A DNA stretch of 64,000 nucleotides, from positions 1-64,000 of IMG/VR virus record IMGVR_UViG_3300047564_002169; one strand, given 5' to 3'. Below the pieces are notes generated by a model. That model saw nothing but the letters and a program-made list of their open reading frames with translations, was not told the DNA's origin and made no database searches. The translations under genes were made by a program, and so were the position numbers. The stretch comes from a virus. Positions within the stretch are counted from its first letter, which is position 1, and each line of letters opens with the position of its first letter. Positions 34,704-43,415 of this stretch are shown here, one piece after another.

Positions 34704-36281
34704 ATGGCAGAAATTTATAATTCCAACAGTAATCTTAAAGCAGCTGGAGTTGCTGTTGAGTTCACTCCGGAGGATGTGAAAGAATATATTAAATGTTCTC
34801 AGGATCCCATTTATTTTATTGAGAACTACTGTCATATCGTAACACTAGATCATGGGTTACAGTTGTTTAAATTATATGATTGTCAGAAACGAAAAATTGA
34901 TATTATTCACAATAATCGTCGTGTGATATTGATGGAAGGGCGGCAACAAGGTAAGACAACTACATCTGCTGCATATATTCTTTGGTACACAGTATTTCAA
35001 TCTAATAAGAATGTTGCTATTCTCGCAAACAAAAAAGACGCTGCGCGAGAAGTTTTGGATCGCTACCAGACGATGTATGAAATGCTCCCAAAATGGATGC
35101 AACAAGGCGTACTGACATGGAACAAAGGTGACATTGAACTAGAAAATGGTTCAAAAGTATTCACTGCTGCAACAGGAAAGTCTGGCATTCGCGGCAAGTC
35201 TGTTAACTTGCTGTACGTTGACGAAGCTGCTATTATTCCAAACAATGTAGCTGAAGATTTTTTTACTTCTGTGTACCCAACAATTTCTGCGGGGCAGACA
35301 ACTAAGATTCTTTTAAGTTCTACTCCATTGGGGTACAACCATTTTTGGAAATTTTGGACTGATGCAGAAAAGGGTAGGAATGGGTTTGTGCCATTATTTA
35401 TCCCATACTGGGAAATTCCAGGACGCGACGAAACATGGGCAGCTGAACAAAAAGCGCAGTTAGGTGAATTGAAGTTCACCCAGGAAGTATTATGTAACTT
35501 CTTAGGTTCTTCTTTAACTCTAGTTCGCGCAGACTGTATTTCCAAAATGAGCCCAGACGCTACAATCCACCAAAAAGATGGGTTGGATATATACGTAGAA
35601 CCTCAAGCCAATCATACATATTGTATTGTAGCAGATATAGCAAAAGGTGTTGGTGGTAATTATTCGGCATTTCAAATTATTGATATAACAGATCTGCCGT
35701 ATCGTATAGTAGGAAAATATCGTAATAATGAAATTAGCCCGATTCTGTATCCTAATGTAATACATAAAGTCGCAAAAGACTATAACATGGCATGGGTTCT
35801 ACTTGAAATTAACGTGTCGGAGCAGGCAGCTCATATTCTTTATTCCGAGTTGGAATATGAAAATATTTTGTTTGTCACACGGCACACTAATGGTCAAATT
35901 GTATCAGGCGGCTTCGGTGGAGGCAAGACTCAATTAGGTGTAGTTACTGATAAGAAAATTAAACGAATAGGATGTCATAATTTTAAAGCTCTGGTTGAAG
36001 AAAATAAATTGATTATAAATGATGCCGATACGATCTCTGAAATCTCTACGTTTATCGAAAAAAAGGGTTCTTACGAAGCTGATGAAGGATATTACGATGA
36101 TTTGGTAATGCCTTTGGTTTTGTTCGGATGGTTAACCACTAACTCATATTTTAAAGACCTAAATAATGTTAATCTGCGAGAAGCAATGTATCGTAAACAG
36201 ATGCGGGCGATAGAGGAAGAATTAACACCATTTGGGTTCTATGATGACGGCAGTCCAGAAAAACCTCCGCTAAACTTCTAG
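34704..36281 (+). CDS. 17: terminase large subunit gp17
   Basis: 525 aa from ATG 34704; a GTG at 34683 would overlap gp15 and adds non-conserved residues. ATPase domain: Walker A GRQQGKTT at residues 79-86 and Walker B LLYVDE at 169-174, followed by the coupling motif SSTP (about 205-208). The nuclease domain has the catalytic acidic triad in the expected order: D311 (VADIAKG), E369 (LLEIN) and D465/D466 (YYDD). gp17 pumps DNA into the prohead and cuts headful ends. Shorter than T4 gp17 (610 aa) but complete. No small-terminase gene separates it from gp15. Confidence 0.96.
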   Translation: MAEIYNSNSNLKAAGVAVEFTPEDVKEYIKCSQDPIYFIENYCHIVTLDHGLQLFKLYDCQKRKIDIIHNNRRVILMEGRQQGKTTTSAAYILWYTVFQSNKNVAILANKKDAAREVLDRYQTMYEMLPKWMQQGVLTWNKGDIELENGSKVFTAATGKSGIRGKSVNLLYVDEAAIIPNNVAEDFFTSVYPTISAGQTTKILLSSTPLGYNHFWKFWTDAEKGRNGFVPLFIPYWEIPGRDETWAAEQKAQLGELKFTQEVLCNFLGSSLTLVRADCISKMSPDATIHQKDGLDIYVEPQANHTYCIVADIAKGVGGNYSAFQIIDITDLPYRIVGKYRNNEISPILYPNVIHKVAKDYNMAWVLLEINVSEQAAHILYSELEYENILFVTRHTNGQIVSGGFGGGKTQLGVVTDKKIKRIGCHNFKALVEENKLIINDADTISEISTFIEKKGSYEADEGYYDDLVMPLVLFGWLTTNSYFKDLNNVNLREAMYRKQMRAIEEELTPFGFYDDGSPEKPPLNF

Positions 36282-36295
36282 AAAACTTGCAAAAA

Positions 36296-36302
36296 CTAAA
36301 TA
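36296..36302 (+). promoter_or_regulatory. late-promoter-like CTAAATA box before gp18
   Basis: CTAAATA 52 bp before the gp18 ATG. The intervening leader contains a TAGACA/TGTCTA hairpin and the strong AAGGAGAA ribosome-binding site used by gp18 and gp19. Confidence 0.5.
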
Positions 36303-36353
36303 AAATGTAGACATAGTTTTGTCTAGTAAAACTTATTAACAAGGAGAATTACA

Positions 36354-38282
36354 ATGCCGTTTCAATTATCTCCAGGCGTTGCAGTCGTAGAAAAAGATTT
36401 TACTTCTATCGTCCCAGCCGTATCATCTTCCATTGGTGCAGCGGTAGGCGCTTTCCCATGGGGTCCAGTTATGGAACCTATCACCGTTAGCTCAGAAAAT
36501 GATCTGGTGGCGCGTTTCGGAAAACCAAATGATAGTAACTTTGACTCTTTCTTTACTGCTGCGAACTTCCTGTCATACACAAATAACTTATTGCTAGTTC
36601 GCGCTGACGCTGGACATTTGAACGCGGTCGCTAATAGAACTGGTGGTGTGTCAAGTATCACAATCGGTAATGCCGGTTCTGGTTATTCTTCTACGCCACC
36701 AGAAGTCACCGTTTCTGCTCCTGATCAAGAAGGTGGCGTTCAAGCAGTGATTACTGCTACTGTTTCTGGTGGTGTGGTTTCTGCGTTAAACATTGTAACT
36801 GCTGGTACTGGATATTCTTCAGCACCTACACTCACAATCGCTGCCCCTCCATCTGGCACGACTGCAACAGCAACTGCTACTGTCGCTGCTGCTGGTGTTA
36901 AAATTAAAAATGGTGAACATTATACAACAAATTTCGTGAACGGCGCTGGAGTTGTAGGTTCCTGGGCAGCAAAATATCCAGGTTCTATTGGCAACTCGAT
37001 TAAAGTTTCTGTAGCAGACTCTAATACATTTGCAGCATGGGCGTACAAAGATGAGTTTGATGCTGCGCCAGACACTTCTCCATTCGCGGCTTCTGTCGGT
37101 GGTTCTTCTGATGAAATGCACATTATCATTATTGATGAAGATGGCGCGTTCACAGGCACTCAAGGCGCTATTCTAGAAAAATTCCCATTTGTTTCTAAAG
37201 GAAGTGACGCTAAAAAGCCAGACGGAACTAACAACTATTACAAAGACGTCATTAATTCTCGTTCACAGTATATCTGGTGGATGGATCATTTAACCGGATT
37301 AACTAATGCAGGATCACAATGCGCTGGAACAACTTTCGCTGAATTGTCTGCTGCTAATAATGCGTCTTTAAGCGGTGGTACTGACGATTATGCTCTTAGC
37401 GACGGAGAAAAACAAAATGCGTTTGCATTACTAGCTAACTCTGAGCAGTATGACCTTAGCTTAGTTATGGCAGGTAAAGCGTCTGCAACTGTTGCTGAAT
37501 TTATTATCAATGACATCTGCGAAACTCGCCTAGATTGCGTGGCATTTATCTCTCCACAAAATATTAGCAGTGGTGATGTTATTATCGGTTCTACTTCTAG
37601 CGAAGTTGATCAAATCAACGCATATCGCAATGAGCTGCCTTCTACATCATATGCAGTGATGGATTCTGGTTACAAATATCAGTATGATCGTTATAATGAT
37701 AAATATCGCTGGGTTCCTCTGAATGGTGATGTCGCGGGTCTATGCGCTCGCACGGATTTTACTAACGATCCATGGTTCTCTCCAAGCGGTTTAAATCGCG
37801 GTCAAATTAAAAATGTTGTTCGTCTTGCGGTCAATCCAAACAAGACTCAAAGAGACACTCTTTACAAGAATGGCGTTAACCCTGTAGTAACATTCCCAGG
37901 AGAAGGCACTGTTCTATTTGGCGATAAAACTCTGCTGGCTAAACCATCTGCGTTTGATCGTATTAATGTTCGTCGCCTGTTTATTGTTATGGAAAAGGCG
38001 ATCGCGACTGCTGCCAAATTCCAGCTGTTCGAATTTAACGACAGCTTCACTCGCGCGCAGTTTAAGAACTTGGTAGAGCCATTCCTTCGTGATGTTCAAG
38101 GTCGTCGCGGTATTACTGATTTCGTCGTTAAGTGCGATGAGTCTAACAACACAGGCGAAGTTATTGATCGTAACGAATTTGTTGCTGATATATTCGTTAA
38201 GCCAAATCGTTCTATCAACTTTATTACTCTGACGTTCGTTGCTGCTCGTTCTGCTATTAACTTCACAGAAATTGGCGCGTAA
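36354..38282 (+). CDS. 18: tail sheath protein gp18 with GSGYT module
   Basis: 642 aa (T4 gp18 is 659 aa). N-terminus LSPGVAVVEKDFTSIVPAVSSSIGAAVGAFPWGPV (in part: PGVAVVEKDFT and AFPWGPV) is diagnostic of T4-like sheaths. Residues about 100-180 carry a two-unit glycine-rich insert (NAGSGYSSTPPEVTV and TAGTGYSSAPTLTI). The C-terminal half contains the conserved sheath core: GDVAGLCARTDFTNDPWFSPSGLNRGQI, FGDKTLLAKPSAFDRINVRRLF and EFNDSFTRAQFKNLVEPFLRDVQGRRGI (extracts: DPWFSPSGLNRG, DRINVRRLF). Contraction drives the tube through the host envelope. SD AAGGAGAA precedes ATG 36354. Confidence 0.96.
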   Translation: MPFQLSPGVAVVEKDFTSIVPAVSSSIGAAVGAFPWGPVMEPITVSSENDLVARFGKPNDSNFDSFFTAANFLSYTNNLLLVRADAGHLNAVANRTGGVSSITIGNAGSGYSSTPPEVTVSAPDQEGGVQAVITATVSGGVVSALNIVTAGTGYSSAPTLTIAAPPSGTTATATATVAAAGVKIKNGEHYTTNFVNGAGVVGSWAAKYPGSIGNSIKVSVADSNTFAAWAYKDEFDAAPDTSPFAASVGGSSDEMHIIIIDEDGAFTGTQGAILEKFPFVSKGSDAKKPDGTNNYYKDVINSRSQYIWWMDHLTGLTNAGSQCAGTTFAELSAANNASLSGGTDDYALSDGEKQNAFALLANSEQYDLSLVMAGKASATVAEFIINDICETRLDCVAFISPQNISSGDVIIGSTSSEVDQINAYRNELPSTSYAVMDSGYKYQYDRYNDKYRWVPLNGDVAGLCARTDFTNDPWFSPSGLNRGQIKNVVRLAVNPNKTQRDTLYKNGVNPVVTFPGEGTVLFGDKTLLAKPSAFDRINVRRLFIVMEKAIATAAKFQLFEFNDSFTRAQFKNLVEPFLRDVQGRRGITDFVVKCDESNNTGEVIDRNEFVADIFVKPNRSINFITLTFVAARSAINFTEIGA

Positions 38283-38287
38283 TTAGG

Positions 38288-38295
38288 GATAAATA
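38288..38295 (+). promoter_or_regulatory. late-promoter-like GATAAATA box before gp19
   Basis: GATAAATA 23 bp before ATG 38319 of gp19, followed by the leader with AAGGAGAA. Gives gp19 its own late start, sensible for a major tube subunit. Confidence 0.55.
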
Positions 38296-38318
38296 AGAGA
38301 GAACACAAGGAGAATTAA

Positions 38319-38906
38319 ATGGCAAATATTGCTGATTTTAAATCGCAGATGATTGGGGGCGGCGCTCGCCCTAATCAATTTCGCGTGGAATTAACATTCC
38401 CGTCTTATGTAACATTGGGCGTAGTTGCTGGACAGAGAGCACAATTCTTGTGCAAAGCTGCACAGCTGCCAGCTTCCACTGTTGAGAATATACCAGTTCT
38501 TTATCGCGGTCGCCCAGTAAATTTTGCTGGCGAAAGAACTTTTCAACCATGGGCAGTATCAATTTACAATGACACCACATTCAATATTCGTAATGCACTA
38601 GAGCAATGGCAGTCTGGGGTGCAGAACTATAATACTACTAATGGTCGCACAAATCCAACAGATTATCAAGTTGATTTGTTAGTCCACCAATTAGACCGTA
38701 ATGGCGCAACAATCAAAACGTATAAATTTGTTGATGCGTATCCAACTGCAATTTCTGCGATCGGTCTAGATTATGAACAACAAAATTCTATTGAACAATT
38801 TGATGTAGAGTTTACATTCAACTTCTTTACTTCGACTACTGGCGCAACTCCTGGCTTCGGTGTCAATGTTTCTATCGACACTCCAGTTGGCAGTTTCCCG
38901 CTATAA
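38319..38906 (+). CDS. 19: tail tube protein gp19
   Basis: 195 aa (T4 gp19 is 163 aa). Tube-fold features: PNQFRVELTF near residue 19, AQFLCKAAQLPASTVENIPV (in part: FLCKAAQLPA), a YRGRPVNFAGERTFQPWAVSIYND strand pair, a helix with ALEQWQSGVQ, and a C-terminal EQFDVEFTFNFF strand. Hexameric rings of gp19 form the tail tube. Follows gp18 as in T4, with a late box and strong SD of its own. A related fold appears again at 45836. Confidence 0.95.
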   Translation: MANIADFKSQMIGGGARPNQFRVELTFPSYVTLGVVAGQRAQFLCKAAQLPASTVENIPVLYRGRPVNFAGERTFQPWAVSIYNDTTFNIRNALEQWQSGVQNYNTTNGRTNPTDYQVDLLVHQLDRNGATIKTYKFVDAYPTAISAIGLDYEQQNSIEQFDVEFTFNFFTSTTGATPGFGVNVSIDTPVGSFPL

Positions 38907-38926
38907 TCAATTAAGGTTTTTACATA

Positions 38927-40591
38927 ATGCAGATTTTTGGGTTTCAAATTAAACGTACTCAGGGGGATCAACTACCAAGCGTAGTTCCCCCTAGCCCAGC
39001 TGAGACAGGCGCTACTGTAGTAAACACTGGTGTTAATGCTGGTGGTTACTACGGTATGGTTATGGATCTTGAGGGTACGATTAAAAACGAGAATGACCTC
39101 ATTCGACGTTATCGCGAAGTTGCGCAATATTCTGACTGCGACGGTGCGATCGAAGATATTGTCAACGAAGCTATTGTTGCTGATGAAGATCGTCATTCAG
39201 TCGAGATTATTCTTGATGAAGTTGATGTTTCTGACAACATCAAAAATAAAATTCGAGAAGAATTTGCTAATGTTTTAAAACTTTTAAAATTTAATGAACG
39301 AGCGCATGAAACGTTTCGTGCTTGGTATATTGATGGTAGATTATATTACCAGATTTTAATTGACGAAAACAATATCAAAAAAGGTATTGTAGAATTACGA
39401 TATATTGACCCGCGTAAAATTCGTCGTATTAAAAACGTTAAAAAAGACAGAACTAAAGCTGGGATCGAAGTCGTTAAAGAAGTTGAAGAATATTACCTAT
39501 ACAACGATAAAGGAATCACTGAGCAAACGACGCATGGCGTTAAACTGGCACTAGATTCTGTAGTATATGTACCATCCGGTTTCGTAGATCCAAATACTGG
39601 TATGTCAATGTCTTATCTTCATAAGGCAATTAAACCAGTAAATCAATTAAAGATGATTGAAGATTCTTTAGTCATCTATCGAATTAGTCGAGCACCAGAA
39701 CGTAGGATTTTCTACATTGATGTAGGTAATCTACCAAAATTAAAAGCAGAGCAATACGTCTCTGACATAATGAATAAGTTCCGTAATAAAATTGTTTATG
39801 ACGCGACGACTGGTGAAACGCGAGATGATCGCCGCCATTTATCAATGATGGAAGATTTCTGGATGCCTCGTCGAGAAGGCGGTAAAGGCACAGAAATCAC
39901 CACACTTCCTGGTGGGCAAAATTTGGGTGAAATTCAAGACATTGAATATTTCCAGAACAAACTTTACGGTGCACTAAATGTTCCAATTAGTCGCTTACAA
40001 CAATCACAGGGATTTTCAATTGGTCGTTCGCAAGAAATTAATCGAGACGAAATTAAGTTTAATAAGTTTATCGTTAGATTACGTAAAAAGTTTTCTGCGT
40101 TATTCAACAATGCGCTTCGCGTTCAGCTAATAGCTAAAGGCGTTATCACCCCTGACGATTGGGATGATATTTGTTATAATATTAAATACGATTATCTTGA
40201 AGATAATCATTATGCTGAACTTCGCGACGCGGAGATTATGCAATCTCGTATGAATCTTCTTCAAGCCGTTGATCCTTATGTCGGTAAATACTACTCGATG
40301 GATTGGGCTAAAAGAAACATTCTTCGTATGGACAAGGATGAAATTAAAGAGATCGATAAACAAATCGCCAAAGAACAAAAACAATTGCTCAATATTGCGA
40401 ATCAACAGGGCGAGGTTCAGTTAGCGATGCAGCAACCCATGATGGACGCCCAACAAGAACAACAACAGCAAATGCAACAACAAGACGCGCAGCAACAAGC
40501 AGATAATGCGGGCGAACAAGAAGTTGTTGACAACCAAGATTCACAACAGAAAAAAAGCAAGCCAGCGAAGTCTACTAGTTGGCCAAATTAA
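38927..40591 (+). CDS. 20: portal protein gp20
   Basis: 554 aa (T4 gp20 is 524 aa). Conserved segments: DLIRRYREVAQYSDCDGAIEDIVNEAIV, RYIDPRKIRRIKNVKK, YLHKAIKPVNQLKMIEDSLVIYRISRAPERRIFYIDVGNLPK, and TTLPGGQNLGEIQDIEYFQNKLYGALNVPISRL (extracts: CDGAIEDIVNEA, RAPERRIFYIDVG, TLPGGQNLGEI). The C-terminus (from about residue 500) is a Gln-rich tail (repeated QQQ and QQDAQQQ), low complexity. Twelve subunits form the vertex ring for prohead assembly and packaging. Confidence 0.96.
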   Translation: MQIFGFQIKRTQGDQLPSVVPPSPAETGATVVNTGVNAGGYYGMVMDLEGTIKNENDLIRRYREVAQYSDCDGAIEDIVNEAIVADEDRHSVEIILDEVDVSDNIKNKIREEFANVLKLLKFNERAHETFRAWYIDGRLYYQILIDENNIKKGIVELRYIDPRKIRRIKNVKKDRTKAGIEVVKEVEEYYLYNDKGITEQTTHGVKLALDSVVYVPSGFVDPNTGMSMSYLHKAIKPVNQLKMIEDSLVIYRISRAPERRIFYIDVGNLPKLKAEQYVSDIMNKFRNKIVYDATTGETRDDRRHLSMMEDFWMPRREGGKGTEITTLPGGQNLGEIQDIEYFQNKLYGALNVPISRLQQSQGFSIGRSQEINRDEIKFNKFIVRLRKKFSALFNNALRVQLIAKGVITPDDWDDICYNIKYDYLEDNHYAELRDAEIMQSRMNLLQAVDPYVGKYYSMDWAKRNILRMDKDEIKEIDKQIAKEQKQLLNIANQQGEVQLAMQQPMMDAQQEQQQQMQQQDAQQQADNAGEQEVVDNQDSQQKKSKPAKSTSWPN

Positions 40592-40603
40592 TAGGAGAAT
40601 ATT

Positions 40604-41029
40604 ATGAACCAGTCAGTACAACATTTAGTTGATGCTATCAAAACCGGCGACGCTATTGCTACTGAAAACGCATTCGCCATTGCAATGGCGGAAAAACTTG
40701 CGAGTAAAATTGACGATTTTCGTGTAAATATTGCGCAGAATATGTTCAATCAAGCCGAACCACAAGTGCAAGAGGATCTTTCTGAAAGCGAAGATTTAGC
40801 ATTAGTGGTTGAAAACGCCACCGACGACTTTGACTCTGATGAAATTTCTCTTTCTGAAGAAGAAGTTGCTAGTTTTGTTGAGAAGTATGAAGGGTTCAAA
40901 AAGTTATCTGGCGAGTTAGCGGCGAAAGGCGCTAAAAATCCAGCGGGACTAGCAGCATGGATTGGTCGTAAAAAATATGGCAAAGAAAAGTTTCAAGCTG
41001 CCGCTGCCGCAGACAAAAAGATGGGCTAA
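40604..41029 (+). CDS. 68: prohead core protein, gp68-like
   Basis: 141 aa in the place of T4 gp67/gp68 between 20 and 21. The N-terminal 50 residues (QHLVDAIKTGDAIATENAFAIAMAEKLASKIDDFRVNIAQNMF, extracts: LVDAIKTGDA and NIAQNMF) match the small core proteins of this family. The middle is strongly acidic; the C-terminus has a basic AGLAAWIGRKKYGKEKF motif. Such proteins join gp22 in the scaffold and are degraded by gp21. Start ATG 40604 follows AGGAGAAT. Overlaps the next gene by TAATG. Confidence 0.7.
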   Translation: MNQSVQHLVDAIKTGDAIATENAFAIAMAEKLASKIDDFRVNIAQNMFNQAEPQVQEDLSESEDLALVVENATDDFDSDEISLSEEEVASFVEKYEGFKKLSGELAAKGAKNPAGLAAWIGRKKYGKEKFQAAAAADKKMG

Positions 41030-41577
41030 TGAAATATTCTGATTTTACCAAACAATTTAAAAGATCTGGTGTTATTGAAAGCGCCAGATCCTATCTTCAT
41101 CTTATTGAAAAATTAGAAAATGGTAAAGTATTGATTGATGGTATTGAGACGAAATTTGATACTGTTAATGAAGCAAGACACCACGTTAAACAAGAACACG
41201 CGAAACATAAATTAGAAGAACAAGCGTCTAAAGAACTATACGAAGAACTGTCTGATAAAACTATTGCCAATATTATTAATCAACACCACAACATTAGGGT
41301 AACGGATACTTTGGTAGAGTCTTATAAGGAACTGGCGTCATCTCATATGTTTAGTGTGGACCCAGTTGTTCATAAAATCAGATTAATCAATAAATTAGAT
41401 CGTTTGATTGAAAATAAATTACACTATCACCTTAAAGATGGTGCAATTGTAGCAATTAATGAACAAACGCAAGAACGACTAAATAATCTACTACAGAATC
41501 AACCAGATATTATTGATTATATGCGTCAAGATAAAAATAATTTTATGTATGTAATCAGCAAGTTACAGGAAAACTAA
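41029..41577 (+). CDS. conserved prohead-region protein, unassigned
   Basis: 182 aa, mostly helical and charged, starting in a TAATG overlap with the gp68-like gene. Features: YLHLIEKLENGKVLIDGIETKFDTVNEARHHVKQEH near the N-terminus (a short strand-turn-helix resembling a beta-hairpin domain), then a helix-rich C-terminus. No catalytic pattern. Its place between core protein and protease implies a scaffold or core component. I do not recognise a named family. Confidence 0.5.
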   Translation: MKYSDFTKQFKRSGVIESARSYLHLIEKLENGKVLIDGIETKFDTVNEARHHVKQEHAKHKLEEQASKELYEELSDKTIANIINQHHNIRVTDTLVESYKELASSHMFSVDPVVHKIRLINKLDRLIENKLHYHLKDGAIVAINEQTQERLNNLLQNQPDIIDYMRQDKNNFMYVISKLQEN

Positions 41578-41578
41578 G

Positions 41579-42040
41579 ATGGCAATGACCTTCACTACCG
41601 TTAGAAACACGAATCAAGAAGCTGTGATTCATTTTGAATCTTCTGCTGCAGAAACTGGCACTATTACTATCGCCAACTTAACCGCAGAAACTCAGACTCG
41701 TAATAGTGATAATCCTAAAGTTGATATTGTTAAGTTTATTTGTACAGGCGAATTAACATCACTAATTAAAATTCAGCGTAACAGTAAAGTTGTTATTGCA
41801 TGTTCCCCAGAGAACGAAGCGGTGATTGAATTTAACGCATGGGGTATACCAGTAACAAACGACAACACAAGCGACATTGTTGTAAATAATGTTACAGCAA
41901 AAGCTGTAACGGGTTGGATTGTTCTTCGTAAACAAGCTGGATGGTCGACTAAGGTTGAGGAAGCTACTTATGGCGCATATGATGATACCACTCGCGTCGG
42001 CGCATCAACCACATTAAGCGGTTCACCGGATAAGGCATAA
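41579..42040 (+). CDS. prohead-region protein, small beta-sandwich-like
   Basis: 153 aa, one base after the preceding stop. Predominantly beta with TVRNTNQEAVIHFESSAAETGTITIANL and VDIVKFICTGELTSLIKIQRNSKVVIACSPENEAVIEF (extracts: AVIHFESS and KVVIACSPE), ending in a disordered Thr/Ser tail. A jelly-roll or sandwich fold is a guess. Proteins like this sit between gp20 and gp21 in aquatic T4-like phages, so it may be a minor capsid or decoration protein. Confidence 0.5.
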   Translation: MAMTFTTVRNTNQEAVIHFESSAAETGTITIANLTAETQTRNSDNPKVDIVKFICTGELTSLIKIQRNSKVVIACSPENEAVIEFNAWGIPVTNDNTSDIVVNNVTAKAVTGWIVLRKQAGWSTKVEEATYGAYDDTTRVGASTTLSGSPDKA

Positions 42041-42042
42041 CG

Positions 42043-42693
42043 ATGAAACTAATCAAAGAAGATATTTCTAATACCAGGTTAATCGTTGAAGAAAAACTTG
42101 GTAAAGGTAAAACGTATTTTATTGAAGGTATTTTCCTTCAGTCAGCAATTAAAAACCGTAACGGTCGTATGTATCCAGAATCAGTTATGGATAAAGAAGT
42201 TGGTCGTTATATGCAAGAACAAGTTCTAAATAATCGCGCTTATGGTGAACTAGGTCATCCAGATAATCCAAGTATTAATTTGGACCGCGTTTCTCATATG
42301 ATCGTTGATCTGCGTAAAGAAGGAACTAATTATATTGGTAAAGCAAAAATTCTTGAAACTCCTATGGGTATGATTGCACGAGGTCTGTTAGATGGTGGCG
42401 CGAACTTAGGAGTGTCGAGCAGAGCACTTGGAACTCTAAAAGAGTCAGACGGTGTCCAAATTGTGCAAGACGATTTTATGCTGTCAACAGCAGCAGACAT
42501 CGTTGCTGATCCCAGCGGACCGAATTGTTTTGTTCAAGGAATTCTAGAGAACGTTGACTGGGCTTATAATGCCACAACAAACTCTTGGGTTATGGCAGAA
42601 AACATTAAACAACAAATAAAAAAATCTAGCGTTAAACAAGTTGCTGAAAATCAGGCAAAGTGGTTTGAAACTTTTTTAAAAACAATTAAATAA
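42043..42693 (+). CDS. 21: prohead core protease gp21
   Basis: 216 aa (T4 gp21 is 212 aa). Serine protease of the herpesvirus-assemblin-like fold. Visible elements: FLQSAIKNRNGRMYP (substrate strand), GELGHPDNP with catalytic His72, LDRVSHMIVDL, and LGVSSRALG with catalytic Ser125 or Ser126, then a DDFMLSTAADIVADPSGPNCFV segment. It matures the prohead by cutting gp22, gp23 and core proteins after Glu in L/I-x-E sequences; gp23 here contains LFE-A at residues 50-53. The stop codon overlaps the start of the homing endonuclease. Confidence 0.95.
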   Translation: MKLIKEDISNTRLIVEEKLGKGKTYFIEGIFLQSAIKNRNGRMYPESVMDKEVGRYMQEQVLNNRAYGELGHPDNPSINLDRVSHMIVDLRKEGTNYIGKAKILETPMGMIARGLLDGGANLGVSSRALGTLKESDGVQIVQDDFMLSTAADIVADPSGPNCFVQGILENVDWAYNATTNSWVMAENIKQQIKKSSVKQVAENQAKWFETFLKTIK

Positions 42694-43373
42694 TGTTTCA
42701 TTTTACCTACATTACTGCCAGTTCCGATGGTTATTTTTATGTTGGAAGACATTCAACAAAAAATATCGACGACAAATATCAAGGTTCCGGTAAATGGGTT
42801 AAACTTTGTAAGGAGAATAATATAGAACTCCATACAAAAATATTGCAGTTTTATTCTTCGTTTGAAGAATTAACTTTAGCAGAAGAACAACTTATTGAAA
42901 AACATATTAATAATTTTAAGAATATGAACATCAATAATAAATCTGTAGGTTTCGCGGTTGGTGTTTTAAACCCTTCTAACAATAAAGAAGTTTTAAAGAA
43001 ACGCCCTCAAAACAATTCTGGATATATTTCTGAATATATGAAACACAACAACCCGAGCACTAAAGACTGTGTTAAAAAATTAAGAAGCGAATTTATGAAA
43101 GATTTGTGGAAAGATGCCGAGTACAAAGAACTTCATAGCGGCGAAAATCATTATATGAAACAGAGCCACAAAAGAAAACAATTTTCTGAAAACAACCCAA
43201 TGCATAGAAAAGAGGTTGTTGACAAAATTAAGAATAGAGTTATGGAAGCCGTGAAAACTGGAACGCATAATAGCAAAATTTTATTGGAATGCCCGCATTG
43301 CAATAAATCGTGTTCCATACCAAATGCTAAAAGATGGCATTTTAACAAATGTAAAATGGTCAAAATCAAATAA
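42693..43373 (+). CDS. GIY-YIG homing endonuclease (Seg/Mob type)
   Basis: 226 aa, inserted between gp21 and gp22, with TAATG overlap to gp21. N-terminal GIY-YIG nuclease: FTYI (4-7), YFYVGRH (14-20, Arg19 catalytic), YQGSGK (29-34) and an acidic helix LAEEQLIE (Glu64/65 region). Residues about 150-182 have two NUMOD3-like units (GENHYMKQSHKRKQFSE and NNPMHRKEVVDKI), DNA-binding modules. The C-terminus has a CPHC...H...C zinc-binding motif (Cys200, Cys203, His216, Cys220). It is more AT-rich than its neighbours. Freestanding endonucleases of this kind spread by cutting phage genomes lacking them. Probably selfish; it leaves gp21 and gp22 intact. Confidence 0.9.
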   Translation: MFHFTYITASSDGYFYVGRHSTKNIDDKYQGSGKWVKLCKENNIELHTKILQFYSSFEELTLAEEQLIEKHINNFKNMNINNKSVGFAVGVLNPSNNKEVLKKRPQNNSGYISEYMKHNNPSTKDCVKKLRSEFMKDLWKDAEYKELHSGENHYMKQSHKRKQFSENNPMHRKEVVDKIKNRVMEAVKTGTHNSKILLECPHCNKSCSIPNAKRWHFNKCKMVKIK

Positions 43374-43374
43374 T

Positions 43375-43382
43375 TATAAATA
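43375..43382 (+). promoter_or_regulatory. late promoter TATAAATA before gp22
   Basis: Exact TATAAATA immediately after the endonuclease stop, 33 bp before gp22 ATG 43416. Followed by TTAGGAGAAA as ribosome-binding site. Gives gp22 and gp23 a strong late start independent of the inserted endonuclease. Confidence 0.75.
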
Positions 43383-43415
43383 ATTTACTAGAACTATCCA
43401 GTTAGGAGAAACCCG

